A stretch of DNA of 64,000 bases from Sphingobacterium paludis (GTDB lineage Bacteria; Bacteroidota; Bacteroidia; Sphingobacteriales; Sphingobacteriaceae), in contig NZ_SNZV01000006.1 in the NCBI RefSeq assembly GCF_004364125.1, forward strand, positions 348,674 through 412,673. Direction: 5' to 3'. Position numbers and translations under genes: made by a program. The notes below the pieces were generated by a model. It saw only the letters and a list, made by a program, of their open reading frames with translations. It did no database searches and was not told where the DNA came from. Shown piece by piece: positions 52,297-60,068 of this stretch; the stretch's first letter is position 1; the number at the start of each line of letters is the position of its first letter.

Positions 52297-53785
52297 ACTT
52301 TTTCATAGAACCGGTTTCTGCCAATCGAAGGTGCCAACTAAAGGCCTCTTCCAATAAGTGGGGGGTATGGCCGCCGCGAGCACATGCCCTATCGAAATAA
52401 GATTGCAATTGATCGCGGAAGTCGGGATGTACGCAGTTGTCAATGATCTTTTGTGCGCGTTCCCGAGGCGCCAAACCACGAAGATCAGCCAATCCTATAT
52501 CCGTAACTAAAATATCCACATCATGCTCCGTATGGTCAACATGGGAAACCATCGGCAAAACGTGCGAAATGCTGTTATTTTTGGATGCGGCCTGCGTGAC
52601 AAATATGCTGAGGTACGCATTACGGGCAAAATCTCCAGAACCGCCTATACCATTCATAATTTTTGTACCCGCAATATGCGTCGAGTTTACATTGCCGTAA
52701 ATATCAAACTCAATAGCCGTATTCATCGCGATAATCCCAAGTCGACGTATCAGACCAGGTGTATTGGAAATATTTTGAGGACGTAGCACCACTTTATCGC
52801 GGTATTTTTGCAGGTTACCGAACACACGCTCATAACAGGCGGATGAAACGGTAATGGAGGATGCAGACGCAAAAGAGAGCACACCCGAATCGATAAGATC
52901 AAACGTGCTATCTTGAAGAACCTCCGAGAACATCGTAAGATCATAGAAATTACTATGCTTAAAACCGGTTAGCACGGCATTAGCCACCTTCCCTATCCCC
53001 GCTTGCAACGGCAATAACCGATCGGTTAAATGGCCCAACTGTACTTCATTTTCAAAAAACTTTAAGATATGACTGGCTATGGCTGTCGTTTTTTCGTCAG
53101 GCTCCGCAATATCTGCCGGACTATCTTTTTTATCCGTAAAAACGATGGCGACGATCTTATCCGGATTTACCGAAATCGTCTTTCGCCCTATCTTATTCCA
53201 TGGCGCCACAATGGGGATAACATTTCTATGCGGATAGTTTTCTGCTTTGTAAATATCGTGCAGACCATATACTTCCATGGGAATGGCCGTATTGATCTCC
53301 AAAATAACCTTATCGGCTAGTTCTGCAAAAGTCGCAGAATTACCCACCGAGGTAGTTGGCACCAAACTACCATCTCTATCAATATAAGCAACCTCAAGCA
53401 CAGCGATATCGACCGGTGGGACAATATTGTTATGGAGCAGCTCCACGCTTTCGCTTAGATGTTGATCGATAAACAGCACCTCGCCCGCATTGATTTTATT
53501 GCGTAAGACCCGATCTACCTGAAAAGGCATCCGTTTTTTTAGAACGCCGGCCTCGGCTAGTTTACCATCGGTATCATGTCCTAAGGATGCGCCTGTCATC
53601 AACGTAATCTTGATAGGATCTGTTTTTGCACGCTCGGCCAAGGCTGGAAGCACAACTTTACTATCGCCGGCTTTTGTGAAGCCACTCGCACCAACAACCA
53701 TATCATTTTTAAAGAAACGAACTGCTTCCTCCGCAGTCATCACTTTATCTTTTAACCGTTCTAATTTTATTCTTTCGTAAGCCAT
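52295..53785 (-). CDS. Acetyl-CoA hydrolase/succinate CoA-transferase family protein
   Basis: These enzymes move CoA between acyl groups, for example succinyl-CoA to acetate, or hydrolyse acetyl-CoA. The 496-residue protein has the two-domain family layout: FTKAGDSKVVLPAL near the N-terminus, TLMTGASLGHDTDG, the probable catalytic Glu 288 in FSEVLQDS, and the C-terminal GIGGSGDFARNAYLSIF. Relatives include AarC and Cat1 CoA transferases; a transferase is more likely than a hydrolase, but this is from memory. A sucD gene lies 3 kb away but is not linked. It is a single gene, divergent from an AraC regulator. Confidence 0.9.
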   Translation of the reverse strand: MAYERIKLERLKDKVMTAEEAVRFFKNDMVVGASGFTKAGDSKVVLPALAERAKTDPIKITLMTGASLGHDTDGKLAEAGVLKKRMPFQVDRVLRNKINAGEVLFIDQHLSESVELLHNNIVPPVDIAVLEVAYIDRDGSLVPTTSVGNSATFAELADKVILEINTAIPMEVYGLHDIYKAENYPHRNVIPIVAPWNKIGRKTISVNPDKIVAIVFTDKKDSPADIAEPDEKTTAIASHILKFFENEVQLGHLTDRLLPLQAGIGKVANAVLTGFKHSNFYDLTMFSEVLQDSTFDLIDSGVLSFASASSITVSSACYERVFGNLQKYRDKVVLRPQNISNTPGLIRRLGIIAMNTAIEFDIYGNVNSTHIAGTKIMNGIGGSGDFARNAYLSIFVTQAASKNNSISHVLPMVSHVDHTEHDVDILVTDIGLADLRGLAPRERAQKIIDNCVHPDFRDQLQSYFDRACARGGHTPHLLEEAFSWHLRLAETGSMKK

Positions 53786-53985
53786 ATTGCATATGTTAAT
53801 TCCCTTGATGTAAGAGCCCTTAGAGCGCCCTATACAATAATACGCATATTTTGATTGTACATTTTATTGATTATTGCCAGTTTGTTATCATCTGCTTCAA
53901 TTTTCAGTATAAGCAAGCCCTTACTGACTTGGTTATCTCACTAAAAAATAAGAGATTTATAGCTTAGATCAGAAACATAGGCTTT

Positions 53986-54801
53986 ATGAGCGATAATTTG
54001 TATGTCGATAAATACTATATCACCGAAGTGGATTCATTTGAAGACAGCATTTATTGTCATCATGCCATGATGGGCGAAAATTATATAGCCGAGCACAGCC
54101 ATAAGAAAGGTCAATTTTTGTATACGGAAGGCGGTATCGTTTTTTTGAGAACTGATGAAAAATCGTATTTCCTACCGGCGCGCCATTATATATGGATTCC
54201 CGGCGGGGTGCGCCATAGCATCCATCCAAGTAGTCCAGAAGTTGTGATGCGCAACCTCTACTTTCCAAAATTTAAGACGGATACACCTTTTTTTGATCGG
54301 GTAAACATTTATCCGGTGAATGATTTTTTGATTGAATTCATCATGTTCACAAACCGTTGGACAGGTAATATCTTTCCGACAGAAGAGCCAAAATTTTCCA
54401 TTGCGAAATCCTTCAAACTTATCCTGCCCGAAGTCTCCAATGCAGAACTGCCCTTAGCCTTACCTTATCCGAAGCACGAAAAGCTCAAGGAAATCGTCAG
54501 TTTCCTGGAACAAAGAATTGACGAAAACATCAGTTTTAAAAAATTGGCGCAAGAGTTTGATCTCAGTGAACGTACGTTGGCTCGACTTTTTCAGCGCGAA
54601 CTCAACATGTCATTTATCCAGTACTACACGATCCTTCGCATGTTAACGGCCTTAAAACTATTGCTTGATGACAAGTTAAGCGTCAATGAAGTTGCGATGC
54701 GCGTAGGATACAGCAGTCTTCCTACGTTTAGCAATACATTCAATAAGATCATTGGTGTGCGACCTAGCGAATACGTAAAGAATAGGAATTTATTATTTTA
54801 A
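53986..54801 (+). CDS. AraC-family transcriptional regulator with N-terminal cupin
   Basis: The 271-residue protein has an N-terminal cupin-like sensing domain (about 20-110: EHSHKKGQFLYTEGGIVFL, YIWIPGGVRHSIHP) and a C-terminal AraC DNA-binding domain with two helix-turn-helix units (about 180-265: ISFKKLAQEFDLSERTLARL and VNEVAMRVGYSSLPTFSNTF, then IGVRPSEYVKN). The cupin resembles AraC proteins that sense sugars or organic acids. The DUF1080 lipoprotein gene starts 17 bases downstream on the same strand, so it may be in the same transcript and regulated by it. The inducer is not known. Confidence 0.92.
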   Translation: MSDNLYVDKYYITEVDSFEDSIYCHHAMMGENYIAEHSHKKGQFLYTEGGIVFLRTDEKSYFLPARHYIWIPGGVRHSIHPSSPEVVMRNLYFPKFKTDTPFFDRVNIYPVNDFLIEFIMFTNRWTGNIFPTEEPKFSIAKSFKLILPEVSNAELPLALPYPKHEKLKEIVSFLEQRIDENISFKKLAQEFDLSERTLARLFQRELNMSFIQYYTILRMLTALKLLLDDKLSVNEVAMRVGYSSLPTFSNTFNKIIGVRPSEYVKNRNLLF

Positions 54802-54818
54802 CCCCTTAAACCTAACGC

Positions 54819-55682
54819 ATGAAAATCACGTTTCTATCGGTTCTTGCTGCAAGCACGATCTTCTTAGCCTGCGCCACGAAAACGAATACCACATCTACAG
54901 CGGGAAAACCAAAAGCTATTCAGCTTTTTAATGGAAAAGACATTAAAAATTGGACGCCCAAGATTCGGTTGCACGAAACCGGCGACAATTACGCCAATAC
55001 CTTTCGCGTGGAAGACGGGCTGCTGAAGGTGCGATACGACGGCTACGACGAGTTCAACCAGCAGTATGGGCATTTGGCCTACAATACGCCCTACAGCTAT
55101 TACCTACTGCGTTTAGAATATCGTTTTGTGGATGAACAGACAAAAGGCGGTGAGGATTGGGCTTGGCGAAATAGCGGGGCCATGTTGCACGGGCAAGATC
55201 CGAAGACCATGTTAAAAGATCAGGATTTTCCAATCTCCATTGAAGGTCAACTCCTTGGTGGCAACGGCACCGATGCACGCACCACCTCTAACTTATGTAC
55301 ACCGGGAACCAATGTGGTTATCCAGGAAAAACTATTCACACCACATTGCTTGAGTTCTACATCGAAAACATATCACGGCGACCAATGGGTGACAGCGGAC
55401 TTCTTGGTATTGGGAGATTCCATTATACAACACATATTAGACGGTCAAGTCGTCTTGGAATACAATAAACCACAGGTTGGCGGCGGTAGCGTTGAAAATT
55501 ACGACCCCAATCAAAAGCCTGATGGAAAACTACTAGACAGCGGCTTCATCTACTTGCAGAGCGAAAGCCACCCAATTGATTTTCGCAAGGTGGAACTCTA
55601 TGACCTGTCCCCCTACAAAAATCAGAAAGCGACGCTGGAAAAGGTCCTCAGCACACTTCTGAACGAAAAAACGCGCTTGTAA
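54819..55682 (+). CDS. DUF1080 lipoprotein (3-keto-disaccharide hydrolase family)
   Basis: The family is named for hydrolysis of 3-keto-disaccharides in the oxidative route of sugar use in the Bacteroidota. The 287-residue protein has a lipoprotein signal with Cys 18 (STIFLACAT) and a concanavalin-like beta-sandwich: IQLFNGKDIKNWTPKI, FRVEDGLLKVRYDGY, GHLAYNTPYSYYLLRLEYRF, EDWAWRNSGAMLHGQDP, ISIEGQLLGG and GFIYLQSESHPIDFRKVEL. All are classic DUF1080 blocks. It starts 17 bases after the AraC gene. The stop lies inside a terminator hairpin. Confidence 0.9.
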   Translation: MKITFLSVLAASTIFLACATKTNTTSTAGKPKAIQLFNGKDIKNWTPKIRLHETGDNYANTFRVEDGLLKVRYDGYDEFNQQYGHLAYNTPYSYYLLRLEYRFVDEQTKGGEDWAWRNSGAMLHGQDPKTMLKDQDFPISIEGQLLGGNGTDARTTSNLCTPGTNVVIQEKLFTPHCLSSTSKTYHGDQWVTADFLVLGDSIIQHILDGQVVLEYNKPQVGGGSVENYDPNQKPDGKLLDSGFIYLQSESHPIDFRKVELYDLSPYKNQKATLEKVLSTLLNEKTRL

Positions 55683-55699
55683 GCTAAGCGCGTTTTTTT
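55666..55699. terminator. Terminator over the DUF1080 stop codon
   Basis: An 8-bp perfect core ACGCGCTT/AAGCGCGT (55671-55678 with 55686-55693), extended by A and T tracts, has a 7-base loop that contains the TAA of the upstream gene. It also lies between convergent genes. Confidence 0.82.
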
Positions 55700-55760
55700 A
55701 AAAACAAGAAAAGGGCAGTACACAAATACTACCCAAATATATCATTAAAACAAGAAGTAC

Positions 55761-56015
55761 TTACGCTAGCTTGTTAACAAACTTAGTCAATTTAGATTTG
55801 TTGTTAGATGCCTTCTTCTTGTGAATAACATTCTTTTTAGCCAAACGATCCAACATAGAAACTACTCTTGGCAATAAAGCTTTTGCTTCTTCAGCACTAG
55901 TTGAGTTACGTAATTTTTTAATTGCGTTACGTGTAGTTTTTGCCTGGTAACGGTTTCTTAAGCGTTTTGCTGCGTTTGCTCTAATTCTTTTAATCGAAGA
56001 TTTATGATTTGCCAT
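55761..56015 (-). CDS. rpsT: 30S ribosomal protein S20
   Basis: S20 binds 16S rRNA in the body of the small subunit. The 84-residue protein is highly basic and helical: [20 protein letters not shown] at the start, then [17 protein letters not shown] and the C-terminal [20 protein letters not shown]. The length matches the family. The best promoter in the window (TTG-N19-TATTTTTG, 56058-56087) drives it, with a 40-base leader. It is a single gene convergent with the DUF1080 gene. Confidence 0.96.
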   Translation of the reverse strand: MANHKSSIKRIRANAAKRLRNRYQAKTTRNAIKKLRNSTSAEEAKALLPRVVSMLDRLAKKNVIHKKKASNNKSKLTKFVNKLA

Positions 56016-56057
56016 TTCTCTTAGCTAATTTATTTTCTGTGTACTAATTTCGGAATG

Positions 56058-56087
56058 CAAAAATAGCACGATAATATCAATATTCAA
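56058..56087 (-). promoter_or_regulatory. Promoter for rpsT
   Basis: On the minus strand TTG (plus 56085-56087) and TATTTTTG (plus 56058-56065) are spaced by 19 bases, a full match to the Bacteroidota consensus. The rpsT ATG follows about 42 bases later. Confidence 0.75.
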
Positions 56088-56179
56088 AATCTATTTTTAA
56101 AAAAGTACGGCCGTCGATTTTTACATCGCGCTGCTTGCCAATTTAAATCCTTATTTTTGGCGTTTTAAATAGAGAGTTG

Positions 56180-56713
56180 ATGCAAAAATTATCGATGGAT
56201 GAATTGAATCGGCCTGATGTCGAATCATTTAAATCACAAACGAAAACGCCCATAGTTATTATTCTTGACAATGTCCGCAGCATGCATAATGTAGGTTCTG
56301 CCTTTCGCACAGCCGATGGCTTTGCTATCGAAAAAATAGTATTGTGTGGTATTACAGCCACTCCCCCTCACCGGGAAATCGAGAAAACAGCACTTGGTGC
56401 AACGCAATCTGTTGTATGGGAGTATGTACAGGACACGACGGAGGCCATACACGCTTTAAAAGAAGATGGATACATGATCTTAGCGATAGAACAAGCAAAC
56501 GGAAGTACTGAACTTCAGGCTGCGGAGGTCGATAGCGCGCAGAAATATGCTTTTATATTTGGAAATGAGGTACATGGAGTGTCTGATGAGGCCATGCGTG
56601 ATGTGGATGCATGTCTAGAAATTCCGCAGTTTGGCACGAAGCATTCTTTCAACGTATCCGTAACGGTTGGTATCGTGGTTTGGCATTTTGTTCAAAAGTT
56701 GAAGCTTTTCTAA
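56180..56713 (+). CDS. TrmH-family (SpoU) RNA 2'-O-methyltransferase
   Basis: SPOUT enzymes add a methyl to ribose of tRNA or rRNA. The 177-residue protein is a single SpoU domain without an N-terminal substrate-binding domain: motif 1 [13 protein letters not shown] (31-43), motif 2 [20 protein letters not shown] with Glu 130, and motif 3 [20 protein letters not shown] with Asn 158. The deep-knot residues are present. ATG 56180 is used; the TTG just before it adds one residue only. Which RNA and position are modified is not clear. It may use a -7 box TATTTTTG at 56152-56159. sucD follows on the same strand after 80 bases. Confidence 0.92.
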   Translation: MQKLSMDELNRPDVESFKSQTKTPIVIILDNVRSMHNVGSAFRTADGFAIEKIVLCGITATPPHREIEKTALGATQSVVWEYVQDTTEAIHALKEDGYMILAIEQANGSTELQAAEVDSAQKYAFIFGNEVHGVSDEAMRDVDACLEIPQFGTKHSFNVSVTVGIVVWHFVQKLKLF

Positions 56714-56793
56714 AAAATGGCATATTTAGCATAAGCTTAATTTTTAGAAGTCGTTGCAAAATAGTAGATTTGCTTTGCAAAAAAACAGATAAA

Positions 56794-57666
56794 ATGAGTG
56801 TATTAGTAAATAAAGATTCAAAGGTAATCGTACAAGGTTTTACCGGAAATGAAGGTACTTATCACGCTTCTCAAATGATTGAGTACGGAACAAACGTTGT
56901 CGGTGGTGTTACGCCAGGAAAAGGTGGCCAATCACACTTGGATCGCCCGGTATTCAATTCAGTACAAGATGCCGTAGATTCAACTGGCGCCAACGTTTCT
57001 ATAATTTTCGTTCCACCTGCATTTGCTGCTGATGCAATCATGGAAGCTGCGCAGGCTGGTATCGAAGTTATTGTTTGTATCACAGAAGGTATTCCTACCA
57101 AAGATATGATTCAAGTTAAATCTTACTTGAGTGACAAGAATTCTCGTTTAATCGGTCCTAACTGTCCGGGTATCATTACCGCTGAAGAAGCGAAAATCGG
57201 TATCATGCCAGGTTTCATCTTTAAAAAAGGTAAAGTGGGTATCGTATCTAAATCAGGAACCTTGACGTACGAAGCTGTCGATCAAACTGTAAAAGCAGGA
57301 TTAGGGATCACAACAGCTATCGGTATCGGTGGTGACCCGATCATTGGAACGACTACGAAAGAAGCTGTTGAATTACTGATGAACGATCCGGAAACCGAAG
57401 GTATCATCATGATCGGTGAGATCGGTGGTGGCATGGAAGCTGAAGCGGCCAATTGGATCAAAGAATTCGGCACAAAACCTGTCGTGGGTTTTATAGCGGG
57501 CCAAACAGCGCCTCCGGGACGCCGTATGGGGCATGCTGGAGCAATCGTAGGTGGTGCTGATGATACAGCTGCTGCAAAGATGAAAATCATGCGTGAGTGT
57601 GGAATCCGTGTCGTAGAATCTCCTGCGGAGATCGGCGCTGCAATCGCAGAAGAATTAGCAAAATAA
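56794..57666 (+). CDS. sucD: Succinate-CoA ligase subunit alpha
   Basis: SucD with SucC makes ATP or GTP from succinyl-CoA in the citric acid cycle. The 290-residue product starts at ATG 56794 ([20 protein letters not shown]), the family start; an in-frame extension upstream overlaps the methyltransferase gene and is wrong. The nucleotide-binding [11 protein letters not shown], CoA-binding GPNCPGI and the phosphohistidine His 247 in RRMGHAGAI are present, so it is complete. sucC is not next to it, which is a common split in Bacteroidota but not universal. A perfect terminator follows. Confidence 0.96.
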   Translation: MSVLVNKDSKVIVQGFTGNEGTYHASQMIEYGTNVVGGVTPGKGGQSHLDRPVFNSVQDAVDSTGANVSIIFVPPAFAADAIMEAAQAGIEVIVCITEGIPTKDMIQVKSYLSDKNSRLIGPNCPGIITAEEAKIGIMPGFIFKKGKVGIVSKSGTLTYEAVDQTVKAGLGITTAIGIGGDPIIGTTTKEAVELLMNDPETEGIIMIGEIGGGMEAEAANWIKEFGTKPVVGFIAGQTAPPGRRMGHAGAIVGGADDTAAAKMKIMRECGIRVVESPAEIGAAIAEELAK

Positions 57667-57680
57667 GTTTCTCTTATACA

Positions 57681-57719
57681 AATAGAAAAAGCTCGACATC
57701 ATATCGAGCTTTTTCTATT
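57681..57719 (+). terminator. Terminator after sucD
   Basis: A 16-bp perfect stem (57681-57696 with 57704-57719) with A-rich and T-rich parts has a 7-base loop and is followed by a T-rich tract. Confidence 0.88.
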
Positions 57720-57804
57720 TTTTACCATCACCTATACCGGGAACATCTTTTTGTCACGCCTTGAATAATTGATGCAACGGGACTCCATCTGCCGAATGAG
57801 GTGC

Positions 57805-58317
57805 CTATTCCTTGTTTTTCTTTTCATAGGAATTAATCGCCTGTGCAATGTCATCCATCGAAAAATTCCCTTTAACCTCGATGAATACGTGTTCGCCATC
57901 CTCGGAAGAAACGCCTAGCATCAGCTTTCTAATCCGATCGCGTTTTGTTTGCGCGTTGATTGTAATCCGATCTCCATCGCTGATAATACTCGCATATTCT
58001 TCCATATTTTCATGTCTCAGAAAGTCTTTGAAGTTTTCTTGGATACGATCACTGTTTTGTGCGTTGGACAGCGTCGTCAATTTAACACTCTTAATCTTCC
58101 GCATGGCAAGCCTCAACATCTCATCATCTTCCTCTCGCAATTCTTTTCGCAGGAAGGGTTTGACTAGGAACATCGGCATCTTTACCGATACAATTTCGGC
58201 ATCGCGCCCGACGAGCGAGCGATTCACAAAACTCATATTGGAGCTTTGCTTCACGTAGCAGGATTGAATCATCAAAACAACGGCTACACAAAAGGTAAGT
58301 TGATAAATTTTTACCAT
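57805..58317 (-). CDS. DUF4252 lipoprotein, fourth gene of the sigma factor operon
   Basis: The 170-residue protein has a lipoprotein signal (VLMIQSC, Cys 20). The rest fits DUF4252: VKMPMFLVKPFLRKELREED, then IKSVKLTTLSNAQNSDRIQE, DFLRHENMEEYASIISDGDR, and a C-terminal VFIEVKGNFSMDDIAQAINS. The function of the family is unknown. It starts 2 bases after the stop of a second DUF4252 gene and is the last of a four-gene operon with a sigma factor and a membrane protein. The two copies differ a lot, so duplication is old. Confidence 0.82.
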   Translation of the reverse strand: MVKIYQLTFCVAVVLMIQSCYVKQSSNMSFVNRSLVGRDAEIVSVKMPMFLVKPFLRKELREEDDEMLRLAMRKIKSVKLTTLSNAQNSDRIQENFKDFLRHENMEEYASIISDGDRITINAQTKRDRIRKLMLGVSSEDGEHVFIEVKGNFSMDDIAQAINSYEKKNKE

Positions 58318-58319
58318 GG

Positions 58320-58793
58320 CTATTTTTCGTTAACTAATTTATTAATGTCGGCATAACTGATTTTGCCGTCTAAGATCATGAAGATAGTGCTGCCATCAGC
58401 AGAAATATCGAGTAGTAGATTACTTAAAACATCGCCACTGGCACTCTCCGCGAGAAATTTTATCCGGCTACCTTCGCTATGTATGGCCATTAATTCTTCG
58501 TAATCAATATTCGAGAATGCCTGCTTGACCTCATTTTGGATATGAAGGCTGTCGCTATTTTCCACGACTAGCATTTTTATAGAATTAATTTTAGTCAATA
58601 AGGGCTTGATCTGCCCCATCTCCTCTTCACCAATATTAAGTTTATTGATCATATTGAACATGGGCTTCCCTATCTTGATAGAGGTTACACCTTTTGCTTC
58701 CTGATATTTATCAAATATCTTATCGAGCTTGGACACTTGTGCATGGGTCCAGGTTGCACAAAGCAACAGTAACATGGATAATATCGTTTTCAT
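58320..58793 (-). CDS. DUF4252 secreted protein, third gene of the sigma factor operon
   Basis: The 157-residue protein has a Sec signal peptide (MKTILSMLLLLCATWTHAQ, cut after HAQ) and no lipobox, unlike the next DUF4252 protein. The domain starts VSKLDKIFDKYQEAKGVTSIKIGKPMF (split at the strand turn) and ends GSTIFMILDGKISYADINKL. DUF4252 proteins are common in Bacteroidota and have no known function. It starts 12 bases after the upstream putative anti-sigma gene and is 2 bases before the DUF4252 lipoprotein gene. It may be a cell-envelope product controlled by the sigma factor. Confidence 0.82.
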   Translation of the reverse strand: MKTILSMLLLLCATWTHAQVSKLDKIFDKYQEAKGVTSIKIGKPMFNMINKLNIGEEEMGQIKPLLTKINSIKMLVVENSDSLHIQNEVKQAFSNIDYEELMAIHSEGSRIKFLAESASGDVLSNLLLDISADGSTIFMILDGKISYADINKLVNEK

Positions 58794-58805
58794 CTTTTTT
58801 TAACT

Positions 58806-59423
58806 TTACAATTCAACATTTATGTATTTAACTTTCTCTAGAGCATGTTTTCCTTCTTGAAAATTACTCGCCATGATTTTCAAGGATGCCAGCACAATCT
58901 GTTCCGCTTCTTCCTGATCGTATACCGGCTGACCGTTTAGGATAACATAGGATTCCTCCGTAGGTTCTTGTTCTAAAAGGCTAACTGTTTCAGATCGAGG
59001 ACCACTATTTTTGTGCTTATTCTGTTTATTTTCTTTTTTGCTTACTTCGGCATAGGAAGGCTGTTCCTGCCCCACCTTGCTTTCCTGAACATCTACTGCC
59101 TTGGGAACAATGCTGACGTCTGAAAACTGCGGCTGCTGGTATTTAGCTTCTTGGTGTGGCATGTTTCGCAGGAAAAATAGTCCCGCGACAAACAGCGCGA
59201 TCGCAGCAGCAGCATAAGTAACATACAGGAGCTTGCTTTTCTTTTTTGTATCATCGACTATGCCGTCTGAGCCTTCTGCCATTTCCATGAACGTGTCAAA
59301 CTCCAAGTCCATCTTTTCTTCGGACAATTCGTTCAAGCCGTTGAAATAAGGCTCGTCCGCGTTTGTTTTCAGTATTTTCTCTTCTTGCAAAGACGAAATC
59401 CCTTCCCAGTATTTATCCTCCAT
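58806..59423 (-). CDS. Putative anti-sigma factor with one membrane helix
   Basis: I do not recognise a named family, but the layout is that of an anti-sigma factor: a cytosolic N-terminal part (about 1-65, MEDKYWEGISSLQEEKILKT and further acidic helices), one membrane helix (about 72-92, LYVTYAAAAIALFVAGLFFL), and a polar, low-complexity periplasmic tail (about 95-205) with many Glu, Gln and Lys. ATG 59423 is used because it gives an 11-base overlap with the sigma gene end, typical of translational coupling; an upstream ATG adds ten basic residues. It is placed directly after the sigma gene, as anti-sigma genes are. Confidence 0.72.
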   Translation of the reverse strand: MEDKYWEGISSLQEEKILKTNADEPYFNGLNELSEEKMDLEFDTFMEMAEGSDGIVDDTKKKSKLLYVTYAAAAIALFVAGLFFLRNMPHQEAKYQQPQFSDVSIVPKAVDVQESKVGQEQPSYAEVSKKENKQNKHKNSGPRSETVSLLEQEPTEESYVILNGQPVYDQEEAEQIVLASLKIMASNFQEGKHALEKVKYINVEL

Positions 59424-59937
59424 TTTTGTTGATCTGTCTTTTTTCATAATCAAAAATCTTTTGTAGTTGTGCCTTTATTTTTTGCCGAGCACGCGTGAGA
59501 TTTACGCGCACAGCACTTTCTTCCATGCCAATCGTTTCGCCAATTTCTGCTATGTCATAGTCCTCTATGTCTCGCAGATGCATCACCAATTTTTGTTTCT
59601 CCGGCAAAGCCGCAATTAGCCGTTGAATCAATTCTTTGGTCAGTGATGGGTAACGTTCATCCACCACCGCTTCCGTTAAATTATTTTGGTATAGCTGGAC
59701 CACTTTGCTATGTTTCAACTTGTTCATAGCATCATTACGTACACAACGCATCGCAAATGCTTCCAAATTGCCAACAGCGGTAAGTTCGCTACGCTTTTGC
59801 CAAAACTTCATCATAATTTCTTGTACGAGATCATGAGCTTCATCCTCATCCATTAGCATACTTTTTGCAAAGCGATACATCTTGTCTTTCAGGACAAAGA
59901 CCGTCTTTTTAAAAGTTTCTTGATTCATTTGGCTCAT
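59413..59937 (-). CDS. ECF-type RNA polymerase sigma factor
   Basis: The 174-residue protein is an alternative sigma factor. Region 2 is at about 12-75 (FVLKDKMYRFAKSMLMDEDE; AHDLVQEIMMKFWQKR) and region 4 at about 115-165 (LPEKQKLVMHLRDIEDYDIA; EIGETIGMEESAVRVNLTRA), with the DNA-binding helix in VRVNLTRARQK. It leads a four-gene operon with a membrane anti-sigma-like protein and two DUF4252 proteins. It differs from the factor at 32311 in length and in having the anti-sigma-like neighbour, so the two have separate jobs. The divergent CocE/NonD hydrolase starts 131 bases away. Confidence 0.92.
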   Translation of the reverse strand: MSQMNQETFKKTVFVLKDKMYRFAKSMLMDEDEAHDLVQEIMMKFWQKRSELTAVGNLEAFAMRCVRNDAMNKLKHSKVVQLYQNNLTEAVVDERYPSLTKELIQRLIAALPEKQKLVMHLRDIEDYDIAEIGETIGMEESAVRVNLTRARQKIKAQLQKIFDYEKRQINKNGG

Positions 59938-60068
59938 TTAATAGGTAGACAACTGCGACGCAGCAAATATTACATCTAATTTCTCTTTTTTTTAAAAAAA
60001 ATCACCGTGATCGTTCCAAACAAATTACTTATTTTCATATCCGTTTAGAACAGAGCAAAATTACCGAT

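Noticed and set aside
56611..56793. N-terminal extension of sucD
   Set aside because: It overlaps the end of the methyltransferase gene; the family start is [11 protein letters not shown] at 56794.
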